The notes below the pieces were generated by a model. That model did no database searches. It was not told the DNA's origin and was given only the letters and a program-made list of their open reading frames with translations. Positions 44,004-52,960 of a stretch of DNA of 64,000 nucleotides are shown here, piece after piece. The stretch spans positions 1,008,609 through 1,072,608 of the forward strand of contig NZ_FXUA01000001.1 of the NCBI RefSeq assembly GCF_900182815.1, written 5' to 3'. This DNA comes from Algoriphagus winogradskyi (lineage in GTDB: Bacteria; Bacteroidota; Bacteroidia; Cytophagales; Cyclobacteriaceae). Made by a program: the position numbers and the translations under genes. How positions within the stretch are numbered: the first letter of the stretch is position 1; each line of letters starts with the position of its first letter.

Positions 44004-45548
44004 TTAAATATCAAATTTAATCCCCTGCGCCAATGGTAAGGTGGATGAGTAATTAATTGTATTAGTTTGGCGACGCATATACGCTTTCCAAGCATCAGAT
44101 CCAGATTCACGACCTCCACCTGTTTCTTTTTCTCCACCAAAAGCACCACCAATTTCTGCTCCTGAAGTACCGATATTTACATTGGCAATTCCGCAGTCAG
44201 ATCCGGCCACAGAAAGGAACGCCTCTGCCTCTCTCATATTTGTGGTCATGATAGCAGAAGACAGCCCTTGCGGCACACCGTTTTGCATAGCAATCGCTTC
44301 TTCAATTGAACTATATTTCATTAAATAGAGGATTGGAGCAAAAGTTTCGTGTTGCACAATCTCAAAGTGATTTTCGGCTTCATATATTGCTGGCTTTACA
44401 TAGCAACCAGATTCAAAACCATCTCCCGTCAGAACTCCACCATTTACCACTACTTTCCCTCCTTCTTTTTCAACTTTCTCTATGGCAGCCAAGTACATGT
44501 TTACCGCATCTTTATCGATCAGCGGACCTACATGATTTTTTTCGTCCAAAGGGTTCCCAATTACCAATTTGCTGTAAGCTGAAGCTAATCTAGACTTAAC
44601 CTCTTCATAGACATTTTCATGGATAATAAGTCGACGAGTACTAGTACAGCGCTGACCTGCCGTCCCTACAGCTCCAAATAAAGCACCACGTATCGCCATA
44701 TCCATATCAGCATTCGCTGTGATTATAATGGCATTGTTACCACCAAGCTCTAACAATGATCTGCCTAACCTACTCCCTACTGCTTGACCGACCAATTTCC
44801 CCATACGGGTAGAACCAGTTGCCGAAACCAATGGAATCCGTGAGTCATGAGACATCAGTCCACCTACTTTGTAATCACCAATTATAAGCGAGCAAATGCC
44901 CTCAGGCATACTATGTTTTTCAAAAATCTCTCCGGCTATGAGCTGGCAGGCAATTCCTGAAAGAGGCGCTTTTTCACTGGGTTTCCACACACAAACATCT
45001 CCACAAACCCAAGCTAAAGCAGCGTTCCAAGACCAGACTGCAACTGGGAAATTAAATGCTGAAATAATTCCTATTATCCCCAAAGGATGCCATTGCTCAT
45101 ACATACGGTGGCCAGGACGCTCTGAATGCATAGTAAGACCATATAACTGTCGGGAAAGACCAACTGCAAAATCACAGATATCAATCATCTCCTGCACCTC
45201 ACCTAGCCCCTCTTGATATGATTTACCCATTTCGTAAGAAACTAGCTTTCCTAAGTCAGCCTTCTTTTCTCTCAGGGCATTTCCTATTTCCCGAACAATT
45301 TCTCCTCGTTGGGGAGCTGGCACTTGTCTCCAGCTCTCAAATCCAACTTGTGCCTTAGTCATCACTTCTTCGTAGGCCTGCTGATTAGTCAACTGCACTT
45401 TTCCGATCAGGGCACCATCTGCTGGTGAAAAAGAAGAAATAGACGACTCACCTGAATCTATCCAATTGATGCCAGTTGAAGTTCCTAAGTTTTCGGATTT
45501 AAGCCCGAGTCGCTTCAATGATTCTTGAATACCAAATTGGTCTGCCAT
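44004..45548 (-). CDS. amaB: ALDH7-type aldehyde dehydrogenase (aminoadipate semialdehyde / piperideine-6-carboxylate dehydrogenase)
   Basis: A 514-residue NAD-dependent aldehyde dehydrogenase. Asn166 (FNFPVAVW), Glu267 (LLELGGNN) and nucleophile Cys301 (GQRCTSTRR) form the active site. The start with KRLGLKSENLG, the motif IANVNIGTSGAEIGGAFGGEK and the tail with SSTLPLAQGIKFD are characteristic of the antiquitin/ALDH7 branch, which oxidises 2-aminoadipate 6-semialdehyde in lysine breakdown. No lysine-catabolism partner (saccharopine reductase, lysine aminotransferase) is adjacent. It is a single-gene unit facing left. Confidence 0.9.
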   Translation of the reverse strand: MADQFGIQESLKRLGLKSENLGTSTGINWIDSGESSISSFSPADGALIGKVQLTNQQAYEEVMTKAQVGFESWRQVPAPQRGEIVREIGNALREKKADLGKLVSYEMGKSYQEGLGEVQEMIDICDFAVGLSRQLYGLTMHSERPGHRMYEQWHPLGIIGIISAFNFPVAVWSWNAALAWVCGDVCVWKPSEKAPLSGIACQLIAGEIFEKHSMPEGICSLIIGDYKVGGLMSHDSRIPLVSATGSTRMGKLVGQAVGSRLGRSLLELGGNNAIIITANADMDMAIRGALFGAVGTAGQRCTSTRRLIIHENVYEEVKSRLASAYSKLVIGNPLDEKNHVGPLIDKDAVNMYLAAIEKVEKEGGKVVVNGGVLTGDGFESGCYVKPAIYEAENHFEIVQHETFAPILYLMKYSSIEEAIAMQNGVPQGLSSAIMTTNMREAEAFLSVAGSDCGIANVNIGTSGAEIGGAFGGEKETGGGRESGSDAWKAYMRRQTNTINYSSTLPLAQGIKFDI

Positions 45549-45615
45549 TATATTTGGGGTTTGTTATGCTTTCAAAACTAAAACAATTATAACAGGGAGT
45601 CCAAAGAATTAAGTA

Positions 45616-46641
45616 CTATTCTTTAATTATGATCCGCACAGGATTCACTTTATTGAACTTTCTCTTAAAACTCTTTCCTGCATATATTTTATATATAAAA
45701 TTAATTCTATAATCGCCCGTATTTACTGCTTGATCATAAGGTCCTCCCTTGATGAGATTAAGGTTTTTATAAACATAGCTCGTGGTAATTGCAAACCGAG
45801 GACCATTGTACCCTAAAAACCCACGTAAATAATAAGTAGGTGCTACACCCCACTTCGTAAATTCCTCCTCGTTCCTCCACTTCGTATATCCTCCACTCAG
45901 GTTTACAGAAGCCACTCCTGTCAGATAGAAATTTCTCCAAAAAACCCAAGTTCCAGCCATCCCTGCATTTGGTCCAGCCAAAAAGTAACTGGCCTGGTCA
46001 AAATTAATCAAATCAGTCTGCGGGGTCGATGGCAATAATAGAGAGTCACCACGCATATTCCCTCCATACCCTTCGACTCCAACAAAAGGTGAATAAGCCG
46101 ATTTCTTTTGGACAGAGGACTGATTCCAGGCTGCCGCAATGGACAGCTTGTCACCAAAAAACAAGTAATTCATATTGAGTCCCAAAGAAATGAGACGCAT
46201 ATCTTTCCTTAGGTAATCTTCGTCAGAATAAGTCCGGTTTTCAGCATCTATCTTGTACCCATTGTAAAACTGCCCAAAGAAATCCACAATAACCTTTGGA
46301 GCATAGATGTGAGACTGCAAATCCAAATTCCCAGGCCAATCACCTATTCGGTCAGGATTCAGAAATCTTACAGGAAACGAAGCATTAATAGTTAGATCTT
46401 GATAGGTAAATCCAAGTCCCAATTTTAATCCAGTATTAGGAACTAACATGTATCGCTCATTGGATTCTGGCGCCTTAGCTACTAATCTGGTATATTTTCT
46501 GCTAAAAAAAAGTCTAGTTGCCAACACATCACGAGTACTTTCCACATACATAGAGTCGTATTGTAGCTTCGATTTTTGTGCAAAAGACTGATTGCAATAG
46601 ATAAAGACAAAAAAGATTATTGAAATCTTTATTCGGATCAT
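45616..46641 (-). CDS. DUF4421 family outer-membrane-type protein
   Basis: About 341 residues from Met at 46641 (seven more from an upstream Met). The signal peptide ends near NQSFAQ. The remainder is rich in alternating beta strands with aromatic residues (LGLGFTYQDLTIN, FGQFYNGYKID, YYLRGFLGYNGPRF), as in small outer-membrane barrels, and matches my memory of the DUF4421 family of Bacteroidota. Function unknown. The upstream region contains an isolated terminator-like hairpin at 46691-46720. Confidence 0.78.
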   Translation of the reverse strand: MIRIKISIIFFVFIYCNQSFAQKSKLQYDSMYVESTRDVLATRLFFSRKYTRLVAKAPESNERYMLVPNTGLKLGLGFTYQDLTINASFPVRFLNPDRIGDWPGNLDLQSHIYAPKVIVDFFGQFYNGYKIDAENRTYSDEDYLRKDMRLISLGLNMNYLFFGDKLSIAAAWNQSSVQKKSAYSPFVGVEGYGGNMRGDSLLLPSTPQTDLINFDQASYFLAGPNAGMAGTWVFWRNFYLTGVASVNLSGGYTKWRNEEEFTKWGVAPTYYLRGFLGYNGPRFAITTSYVYKNLNLIKGGPYDQAVNTGDYRINFIYKIYAGKSFKRKFNKVNPVRIIIKE

Positions 46642-46943
46642 AGCTGGTGAGTGTATACGCAAGCCGAAAGTTCACTAAAAAATTCTCAAAAAAAAATCCG
46701 AACCGTAGTCCGGATTTTTTCTGAAACAGGTTGAGGTTGAAAAATGGATTAGTGTTACAATCCTCGTTTGAAAAAGTAAAATACGATTGAAAAGTTGTTT
46801 AATCACCAGATTAAAGTTATGAACTTCAGGGAATTAAACAAATTATTGTTTGGCTTTTTTATACCAAACCAAAATAAACTTACAATAAATTGATCCTACT
46901 TCAACCTTTACAATAATGGAAAATCACCAACTATTCAATTAAA
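46642..46943. other. Divergent intergenic region with isolated terminator-like hairpin
   Basis: About 300 bases between two divergent genes. The hairpin AAAAAATCCG (46691-46700) / CGGATTTTTT (46711-46720) has A and T tracts on both sides. Farther right lie AAACAA-ATTA-TTGTTT (46836-46851) and GTTTGG/CCAAAC (46848-46869). No ORF is evident. A leader attenuator or a short RNA ending at the hairpin is possible. Confidence 0.45.
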
Positions 46944-46973
46944 TTGCATCTACTTCAACATGTCTATAAAAAC

Positions 46974-47750
46974 TTGAAACCAACCATATCTATCATAATC
47001 CCTTGCTATAATCAGGCACAATTCCTTGCTAAATCTGTCGAATCCGCACTTAACTCAACTTATCCTGAACTTGAAATCATCATCGTAAATGATGGTTCTA
47101 CGGACAATAGTGAAGAAATCGCAGCAGAGCTCACCGAAAAGTATACGAACGTCTACTTACTTAATCAGAAAAATGCTGGCGTTACCTCAGCTAGAAATTC
47201 CGGAATAGAATTTTCTAAAGGTAAATACATCCTTCCCTTGGACGGGGATGATCTAATATCCTCAAATTACATTTCGGAGGCAATTCAGGTCTTGGAGAAA
47301 AAACCTGAGGTAAAAGTCGTCTATTGTGAAGCTGTAAAATTTGATGAGTTTGGACAAAAGCCTTGGAAGCTCAAGGACTTCAACTTGAACCTCCTGGCAA
47401 GAGACAACATGATTTTTGTGAGTGCTGTTTTCAGAAAAGCAGACGCATTAGCAGTAGGTTGCTTCAGCGATGACATGAAAATGGGCAGAGAAGACTGGGA
47501 ATTTTGGATCAAAATGCTAAAAAATGGAGGTGACGTTGCCAAACTCCCTTTCATTGGTTTTTTCTATCGAATTCATTCAGGGAGTAAGCGAAAGAAAACT
47601 GGCACATCCCAGAAGAAGAGAGAACGAATAGCCTATCTAAATTCAAAGCACATGGATTTTTTCGAGCGAGAATTGAATGGCCCACTTCGATTTCAGCGCA
47701 CTTGGTCCAAGCCTTACAATAACTTGATGAAATTCCTGGGCAAACTCTAA
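46974..47750 (+). CDS. Glycosyltransferase family 2 protein
   Basis: An inverting GT-A glycosyltransferase of about 258 residues: TISIIIPCYNQAQF at the start, IIVNDGSTDNSEE, NAGVTSARNSGI, and the DXD-like PLDGDDLIS near residue 93. GREDWEFWIKML in the second half is typical for the acceptor region. The start is uncertain: no in-frame ATG precedes the domain; TTG at 46974 (giving MKPTISIIIP) or TTG at 46944 are the options, and an ATG at 46960 is out of frame and stops after five codons. It probably adds sugars to cell-surface glycans. It converges on the next gene with abutting stops. Confidence 0.88.
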   Translation: MKPTISIIIPCYNQAQFLAKSVESALNSTYPELEIIIVNDGSTDNSEEIAAELTEKYTNVYLLNQKNAGVTSARNSGIEFSKGKYILPLDGDDLISSNYISEAIQVLEKKPEVKVVYCEAVKFDEFGQKPWKLKDFNLNLLARDNMIFVSAVFRKADALAVGCFSDDMKMGREDWEFWIKMLKNGGDVAKLPFIGFFYRIHSGSKRKKTGTSQKKRERIAYLNSKHMDFFERELNGPLRFQRTWSKPYNNLMKFLGKL

Positions 47751-48461
47751 TTAGATCTTATCCATTCCTTTCCAAAACTTCAGGAAATAGTATTTCAGAG
47801 GATTACTGTACTTCAGTTGCTTCCAAGGTCGGCTCGCATGTGGGCGGTGCCAAACTGGAGCATTCATTAGGACATGGTTTTTAAATCCTAGTTCAATAGA
47901 TTTTTTCGAAATAAAGGTATCGTACCAATCTTTTGCTTCATCCAAACCCATAAAATCATAGGCTTTCAAAAAGTCAGATGAAAAAAGTGTGCAGCAAAAG
48001 CTCAAACTTCTTGAGGTGTCTATCACTTTTTCTTTTACACCTTTAAATTTCAAATAAGGAAAATTCACTACGCCTTTTTCATCCACTGTCACAGATCCCA
48101 CCAAACCTGATTTGGAAGTTGCTTTTTGGAAACTCAGCAAATCAGCAATTGTATTTGGCTTTACAACCACGTCTGATTCTATTACCAAAAGAGGCAGACT
48201 CGCATCATTAGCCATCCTCTGAGCCATCTGAAGAACTAGTTTATAATTAGGAGATGGATGATTAGTATGATCTTCCAAATGTACCAGTTCGTATCCTACC
48301 TGAGACTTGAATTGTTCTAAACCAGCTTTTGTCTCTTCAGTACTGAAGTCATTAAAAATAATATGCCTCACTTGAACGGTAGATCGCGAAATTGCCCTTG
48401 CGGTATCCAAGGTAGTTTCAAGAGAATTCTTTACAGGTGTGATAACGATAACTTCAGCCAT
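47751..48461 (-). CDS. GT2-like glycosyltransferase-fold protein
   Basis: A 236-residue protein with a GT-A-type beginning (EVIVITPVKNSLETTLDTARAI, then HIIFNDFSTEETK) and a metal-site-like VIESDVVVKP near residue 95 in place of a canonical DXD. SRSLSFCCTLFSS and DWYDTFISKKSIELG occur in the acceptor half, and the closing PVWHRPHASRPWKQLKY is basic. It is probably a glycosyltransferase of cell-surface polymer synthesis or a related nucleotide-sugar-binding protein. Its stop abuts that of the GT2 gene coming from the left. Confidence 0.75.
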   Translation of the reverse strand: MAEVIVITPVKNSLETTLDTARAISRSTVQVRHIIFNDFSTEETKAGLEQFKSQVGYELVHLEDHTNHPSPNYKLVLQMAQRMANDASLPLLVIESDVVVKPNTIADLLSFQKATSKSGLVGSVTVDEKGVVNFPYLKFKGVKEKVIDTSRSLSFCCTLFSSDFLKAYDFMGLDEAKDWYDTFISKKSIELGFKNHVLMNAPVWHRPHASRPWKQLKYSNPLKYYFLKFWKGMDKI

Positions 48462-48500
48462 AGGGTAAATTTTCCCAAAAATAAGCCTTTCTGACTAGGC

Positions 48501-48530
48501 AAAAAACAACCCCGGCTATTTGCCGGGGTT
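48501..48530 (-). terminator. Terminator of aminotransferase gene
   Basis: AACCCCGGC pairs with GCCGGGGTT around a 5-base loop; on the minus strand GTTTTTT follows. Confidence 0.88.
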
Positions 48531-48544
48531 AAGAATTGTTTTTA

Positions 48545-49747
48545 TTAAGCTAATTCGCCTAGGGCTTTTTTCATTCTGCCCAGTGCATCTACAAGCTCCT
48601 CGTCTGAAGCCGCATAAGAAAGTCTGATACAATCCGGAGCTCCAAAAGCGGCTCCAGTCACCAAGGAAACATGAGCTTCAGCCAACAAATAAAGGCAAAG
48701 GTCATCTGCATCTTTTACGTCATGCCCTTTTGCAGACTTGCCAAAGAAAGCAGTCACATCAGGGAAGAAATAGAATGCTCCTTCAGGAACGTGAGTTTTG
48801 ATACCAGGAATATCACGAAGTAAATCCAATACCAATCCTCTTCTTCTTAGATATGCATCAGCCATCTCTGTAGTAGGAGTCTGGTCTCCAGCAATTCCTG
48901 CCAATGCTGCTCTTTGGGCAATACCTGTTCCTCCAGAAGTAAATTGACCTTGGATTTTTTCTACAGATTTAGCCATCCAAACTGGTGCACAGATGTACCC
49001 AACTCTCCAGCCAGTCATTGCATAACCTTTAGAAAAACCATTCACAGTAATTGTTCTGTCAAACATACCTGGGAAAGACGCGATGCTATAATTTCTACCA
49101 GCAAAGTTGATTTTCTCATAGATCTCATCAGCGATCACCATGATATTCTCATGCTTTTTCACTACGTCAGCGATAGCTTCTAGTTCCTGCTTGCTGAATA
49201 CAGATCCAGTAGGATTACATGGAGAAGAATAGATCACGCCCTTAGTCTTTGGCGTAATAGCAGCCTCCAATTGAGCGGCAGTAGCCTTGAAGTTGTTTTC
49301 CAAAGTCCCTTCGATCAATACTGGAACTCCACCTGCCAACTTGATGATTTCAGCATAACTCACCCAGTATGGAGAGAAAATAACAACTTCATCACCTTCA
49401 TTGATCATGCACATGAATACATTGGCAATGGAATGCTTTGCTCCGGTGGAAACAACGACATTTTCCGCTTTAGCTTCAGTGATTTCATTTTCTTCACGAA
49501 GCTTCTTTGCGATAGCTTCTCTCAGATCCTGATAACCTGCTACGGGAGGATATGAAAAGTACTTACCTTCGTCGATTGCATCTTTTGCTGCTTGTTGGAT
49601 ATGCTTAGGTGTTTTGAAGTCAGGCTCACCCAACGATAGGCTGATGATGTCAACTCCTTGTGATTTCAGCTCTCTTGCTTTTTTTGCCATCGCAAGAGTG
49701 GCTGATTCTTCCATATTGATTATCCGGTCTGATAAAATAGAGTTCAT
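48545..49747 (-). CDS. Pyridoxal-phosphate-dependent aminotransferase (aspartate aminotransferase type)
   Basis: About 400 residues from Met at 49747; an upstream Met at 49810 would add 21 residues outside the fold. It is a class I/II fold-type I enzyme: ISLSLGEPDFKTP at the start, SSPCNPTGSVF for the cofactor Asn, ADEIYEKINF for the Asp, and NGFSKGYAMTGWRVGY for the Schiff-base Lys and phosphate-binding Arg. The AAT I-gamma-like pattern suggests L-aspartate:2-oxoglutarate transamination. It is a single-gene unit with its own terminator. Confidence 0.92.
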   Translation of the reverse strand: MNSILSDRIINMEESATLAMAKKARELKSQGVDIISLSLGEPDFKTPKHIQQAAKDAIDEGKYFSYPPVAGYQDLREAIAKKLREENEITEAKAENVVVSTGAKHSIANVFMCMINEGDEVVIFSPYWVSYAEIIKLAGGVPVLIEGTLENNFKATAAQLEAAITPKTKGVIYSSPCNPTGSVFSKQELEAIADVVKKHENIMVIADEIYEKINFAGRNYSIASFPGMFDRTITVNGFSKGYAMTGWRVGYICAPVWMAKSVEKIQGQFTSGGTGIAQRAALAGIAGDQTPTTEMADAYLRRRGLVLDLLRDIPGIKTHVPEGAFYFFPDVTAFFGKSAKGHDVKDADDLCLYLLAEAHVSLVTGAAFGAPDCIRLSYAASDEELVDALGRMKKALGELA

Positions 49748-49881
49748 TGTTTGAGAGATTTTTTTTACAAATTCCACAAAAGTAGAGAGAAGATTATAAA
49801 ATCTAAACAATCGGTGGGTTTTGATCTCGAAATGTTATTTTTGGATAAAATACACCGAAGGATATTGCGTTTTTCTAATAT

Positions 49882-50733
49882 ATGAGTAGATATTATATCA
49901 GTTTTATTTTCCTCCTACTTCTGAGCAAGGTTTCTTTAGCCCAAACTGAAGAATCAAAACCGAAATCAGATCCTGATTCCAGTGGTGTGGTGAACTCCAG
50001 ATTACTCCCTACGACAATGCCTTTACTACTTTTCGACGACTCAAAAGAAAAGGAAGAAAAAAAGGAGAAAAAGAAGAAAGCTCGGAAAAATGAATGGTTT
50101 GGGATTAAAACCAGAAAAGGCTATACCCGTCAGGAAATTCGGGGGCAGCAGATTTTTGAGCACTTTAACTACACTGATGCTGCGCGACGTCCAGACCCCT
50201 ATATACGTGATGTTTATTGGTTTGATCCTCAAGAAAGAAGTATAAAAACCAAAGAATATGAAGCAGGAAAAGGCTACCTACTGCATGGACCTTATGAGCG
50301 GGTAATTAATGAGGAAGTGGTGGAAAGCGGTATGTTCTACTACGGCACCAAGCATAAAACATGGATGCTCTACGATGCAAACAATGTGCTACAGGACAAA
50401 AATCACTTTGAAGCAGGTTGGCCGCGGGAGTCAAGAACTCGATACTTTGATCAGTCATCCAAAACCATCCAAGAGATTATCCCCGTTCAGTATGGTTTGG
50501 AAGAGGGAAACTATTTTTACTTCTATGAGAATAAACAAGTCGCGGTCACAGGGGAATATCAATATGGCGAAAAAGTGGGTCTGTGGACAGAATACTGGGA
50601 CTTCAATAATACCAAAGCAGTAAGAAAGCGTGAAATCCAATATCAGGAAACTGCTTACACAAAAAATTTCCGCCCTTACATTCGTGCTGAATGGGATAAG
50701 GACGGAAATTTAGTTTATCGAAAAGATAATTGA
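49882..50733 (+). CDS. Exported MORN-like repeat protein
   Basis: A 283-residue protein with a signal peptide (FIFLLLLSKVSLAQ). A Lys/Glu-rich stretch follows near residues 55-70. The second half has several loosely repeated units like GYLLHGPYERV, ESGMFYYGTKHKTWMLY and TGEYQYGEKVGLWTEYW, i.e. MORN_2-type strands with a G-xW core. Such Bacteroidota proteins are common and of unknown role, probably envelope-associated. It converges on the SYLF gene with three bases between stops. Confidence 0.78.
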   Translation: MSRYYISFIFLLLLSKVSLAQTEESKPKSDPDSSGVVNSRLLPTTMPLLLFDDSKEKEEKKEKKKKARKNEWFGIKTRKGYTRQEIRGQQIFEHFNYTDAARRPDPYIRDVYWFDPQERSIKTKEYEAGKGYLLHGPYERVINEEVVESGMFYYGTKHKTWMLYDANNVLQDKNHFEAGWPRESRTRYFDQSSKTIQEIIPVQYGLEEGNYFYFYENKQVAVTGEYQYGEKVGLWTEYWDFNNTKAVRKREIQYQETAYTKNFRPYIRAEWDKDGNLVYRKDN

Positions 50734-50736
50734 AGT

Positions 50737-51264
50737 TTACAATTCTCTGAATTTAAACTGCTGACCTCCTACTGAGGCTTCGTACATCAATCCTCCTTTT
50801 GTTCGGGTAAACACCGCTACCCCATCAACGTATTTTGCATTAGCTGATGCTCCAGAGGCAGCTGCGACAGCAGAGACTTGAGCAGACATTTCAATATTGT
50901 TTGATTTAAATCTTGCGAAAGCTTCCTCATCTTCAAAGAAAACAACTTCTGAATACGCTTGACCTCCAGCCTGAAAACCAATGGTCACTTGAGTCATTTT
51001 CGCATACCCGACTTGTTTTCCACCTTGGAAAGCAACACCATTTCCAGCCGCTCCCCCAATTCCGAAACCTCCTTTTCCCACATTTGGTAAAATAATGTAG
51101 CCATAAGATGAGTCAAATAATTCCTGCATGCTCTCATCTTCCTCTAAAAATGCCGCTTTGGCATCCATACTATCCTCTTCGATCTGTTTATCTTTTCTAT
51201 CACTTTGAGCGAAAGCTACAATTGCCATCAGGGCAAAAAAGAAAGTGAATGCTAATTTTTTCAT
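50737..51264 (-). CDS. SYLF (Ysc84) lipid-binding domain protein, exported
   Basis: A 175-residue protein with a signal peptide (AIVAFAQ, cleavage near residue 20) and one SYLF domain: GYIILPNVGKGGFGIGGAAGNG, VTIGFQAGGQAYSEVVFF, and the closing VAVFTRTKGGLMYEASVGGQQF. The family binds phosphoinositides in eukaryotes; bacterial copies are of unknown role, probably membrane-lipid related. A standalone transcript is likely. Confidence 0.92.
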   Translation of the reverse strand: MKKLAFTFFFALMAIVAFAQSDRKDKQIEEDSMDAKAAFLEEDESMQELFDSSYGYIILPNVGKGGFGIGGAAGNGVAFQGGKQVGYAKMTQVTIGFQAGGQAYSEVVFFEDEEAFARFKSNNIEMSAQVSAVAAASGASANAKYVDGVAVFTRTKGGLMYEASVGGQQFKFREL

Positions 51265-51386
51265 GTGTTTATAATTTGTTTTTCAATGGTTACATGGAAT
51301 CTCGCAAGGGTATAATTATCCCAGGTGTGACGTTCTTCGTCATGCTCGATTTCATATGTTTTTAAAATTTGAACGGAGCTGTGTGT

Positions 51387-51743
51387 TTAGTAAAAAGCAT
51401 CTTCAAAATGCCTGAAATTAATTTTTCCTGTTCGGTCTTTGTATACGCCAATGATATCAAAGCGGATATCATTATGCCAATCATTAACATAAATAAACTG
51501 ATCAGCTGCTTTAATAAGTAATTTACGTTTGACCGAATCGACAAACTCCTCAGCAAATCCGAAGCCAGTCCCAGATCTGAACTTTACTTCAACAAAAATT
51601 AACAAACCTTTATGCTTGGTGATGAGATCGATCTCAGCGTGTCCATGCCGATAGTTTGTTTCGACTAGTTCATACCCCTTGCCCACCAAAAAATCAGCTG
51701 CGAGTTGTTCTGCGAGTTTTCCGGAATCGTTGTGTTCAGCCAT
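51387..51743 (-). CDS. yraN: YraN family (UPF0102) nuclease-fold protein
   Basis: A 118-residue YraN/UPF0102 protein with a restriction-endonuclease-like fold: GKLAEQLAADFLVGKGYELVETNYRHGHAEIDLITKHKGLLIFVEVKFR has the EiDLI and EVK active-site pattern (Glu-Asp...Glu-x-Lys). Biochemical role uncertain; it is widely linked with DNA processing genes. It is divergent from lipB by 84 bases. Length is normal for the family. Confidence 0.93.
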   Translation of the reverse strand: MAEHNDSGKLAEQLAADFLVGKGYELVETNYRHGHAEIDLITKHKGLLIFVEVKFRSGTGFGFAEEFVDSVKRKLLIKAADQFIYVNDWHNDIRFDIIGVYKDRTGKINFRHFEDAFY

Positions 51744-51827
51744 CTTGGATATTTGTTTAATTTTGAAAAATCAATGAACGAACCACTTGCTGATTCAGTT
51801 GAAAAGTAAATCCCTCGGGACTAGCCG

Positions 51828-52553
51828 ATGAATGAAATTATTAATAAAAAAGTAGAATTCCGAGACCTTGGACAGCTGGATTATCAACAAGCCTGGGACT
51901 ATCAGGAAAAACTCTTTGCTGAAACTGTAGCGCTGAAAATCAGCAATCGTCCTTTGCCCCCAGCCGACCAGGTACCAAGTAAAAACTACCTACTCTTTGT
52001 AGAACATCCACATGTATATACACTGGGAAAAAGTGGCAAAGAAGAAAATCTACTTTTGGATGAAAACGGTCTTAAAAGCCACGACGCCCAATATTACAAA
52101 ATCAATCGTGGTGGTGACATCACCTACCACGGTCCAGGTCAGCTGGTTGGTTATCCGATTTTAGATCTGGACAATTTCTTCACTGATATTCATAAGTATC
52201 TAAGATTTCTCGAAGAAGCGGTCATTTTGACTTTGGCCGACTATGGAGTTGAAGCAGGAAGGATCGATGGGTTAACTGGTGTTTGGATAGATCATGTGGA
52301 GCAAAAAAGCCCCAGAAAAATTTGTGCGATGGGCGTGAAGTCCAGTCGTTGGGTGACTATGCATGGTTTCGCTTTCAACGTGAATGCAGATATCAGCTAT
52401 TTTGGACATATTATTCCCTGCGGCATCGATGACAAGGCTGTCACTTCACTTCATTTGGAACTTGGTCGCCCTGTGGAAATGCATGAAGTCAAAGACCGAG
52501 TGAAGCGACATTTGATCGAATTATTTGAAATGGAGAGTATAGAAGCAATATGA
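51828..52553 (+). CDS. lipB: Lipoyl(octanoyl) transferase
   Basis: A 241-residue enzyme that transfers octanoate from ACP to lipoyl domains, the first step of lipoate synthesis. Motifs are VEHPHVYTLGKSG (58-70), the signature NRGGDITYHGPGQLVGYP (93-110) and the active-site pair Lys164 (RKICAMGV) and Cys198 (PCGIDDKAVTS), 34 residues apart as in E. coli LipB. It begins a rightward run and overlaps the next gene by 4 bases. Confidence 0.96.
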   Translation: MNEIINKKVEFRDLGQLDYQQAWDYQEKLFAETVALKISNRPLPPADQVPSKNYLLFVEHPHVYTLGKSGKEENLLLDENGLKSHDAQYYKINRGGDITYHGPGQLVGYPILDLDNFFTDIHKYLRFLEEAVILTLADYGVEAGRIDGLTGVWIDHVEQKSPRKICAMGVKSSRWVTMHGFAFNVNADISYFGHIIPCGIDDKAVTSLHLELGRPVEMHEVKDRVKRHLIELFEMESIEAI

Positions 52554-52951
52554 AGAAAGACATAGATTTCAGTCCCGTGACTGGAGTAAAACTGGCGATA
52601 GCTAAAGAAGAGACCGCATCCGGAACGGAATGGGCAGTATATATTATAAACTTGAATTTGATTGAGTTAAAAAATGTCATGATCACTTCAAAAGGATATG
52701 GCGAAATAAATGGAGAAGTAAAAAAGACATCAACACTTCGCCATATGATGGAAGAGCTTGGAGAGCAGTCAGTAGCCAAAGTAGAGCCCATAGATCCAGC
52801 AGTTTTTGCTTTAAACAATGAGTTTTGGGTGAGTTACTATATTTTAGATCAAATTTTTGATAAAAAGTTTATCTTTACTTCAGGCAGTTTCGATCCTGGA
52901 TTCATAAAGATGATTCCCGAAATTGGCCTAGAAGGAGTTCTCCACGCTTAA
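52550..52951 (+). CDS. Conserved hypothetical protein of the lipB operon
   Basis: A 133-residue acidic, soluble protein without signal peptide or membrane helix. It begins with FSPVTGVKLAIAKEE, has strand-rich WAVYIINLNLIELKNVMITSKGYG and a SVAKVEPIDPAVFALNNEFWVSYYILD segment. I do not recognise a characterised family, although it looks like a Bacteroidota-conserved protein. It overlaps lipB by the ATGA pattern and is 9 bases before the exonuclease gene, so it is translated with both. No function is proposed. Confidence 0.8.
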   Translation: MKKDIDFSPVTGVKLAIAKEETASGTEWAVYIINLNLIELKNVMITSKGYGEINGEVKKTSTLRHMMEELGEQSVAKVEPIDPAVFALNNEFWVSYYILDQIFDKKFIFTSGSFDPGFIKMIPEIGLEGVLHA

Positions 52952-52960
52952 TAAACGCTT

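Noticed and set aside
51362..51556. 64-residue minus-strand ORF overlapping yraN
   Set aside because: Different frame of yraN 3' half; no independent support.
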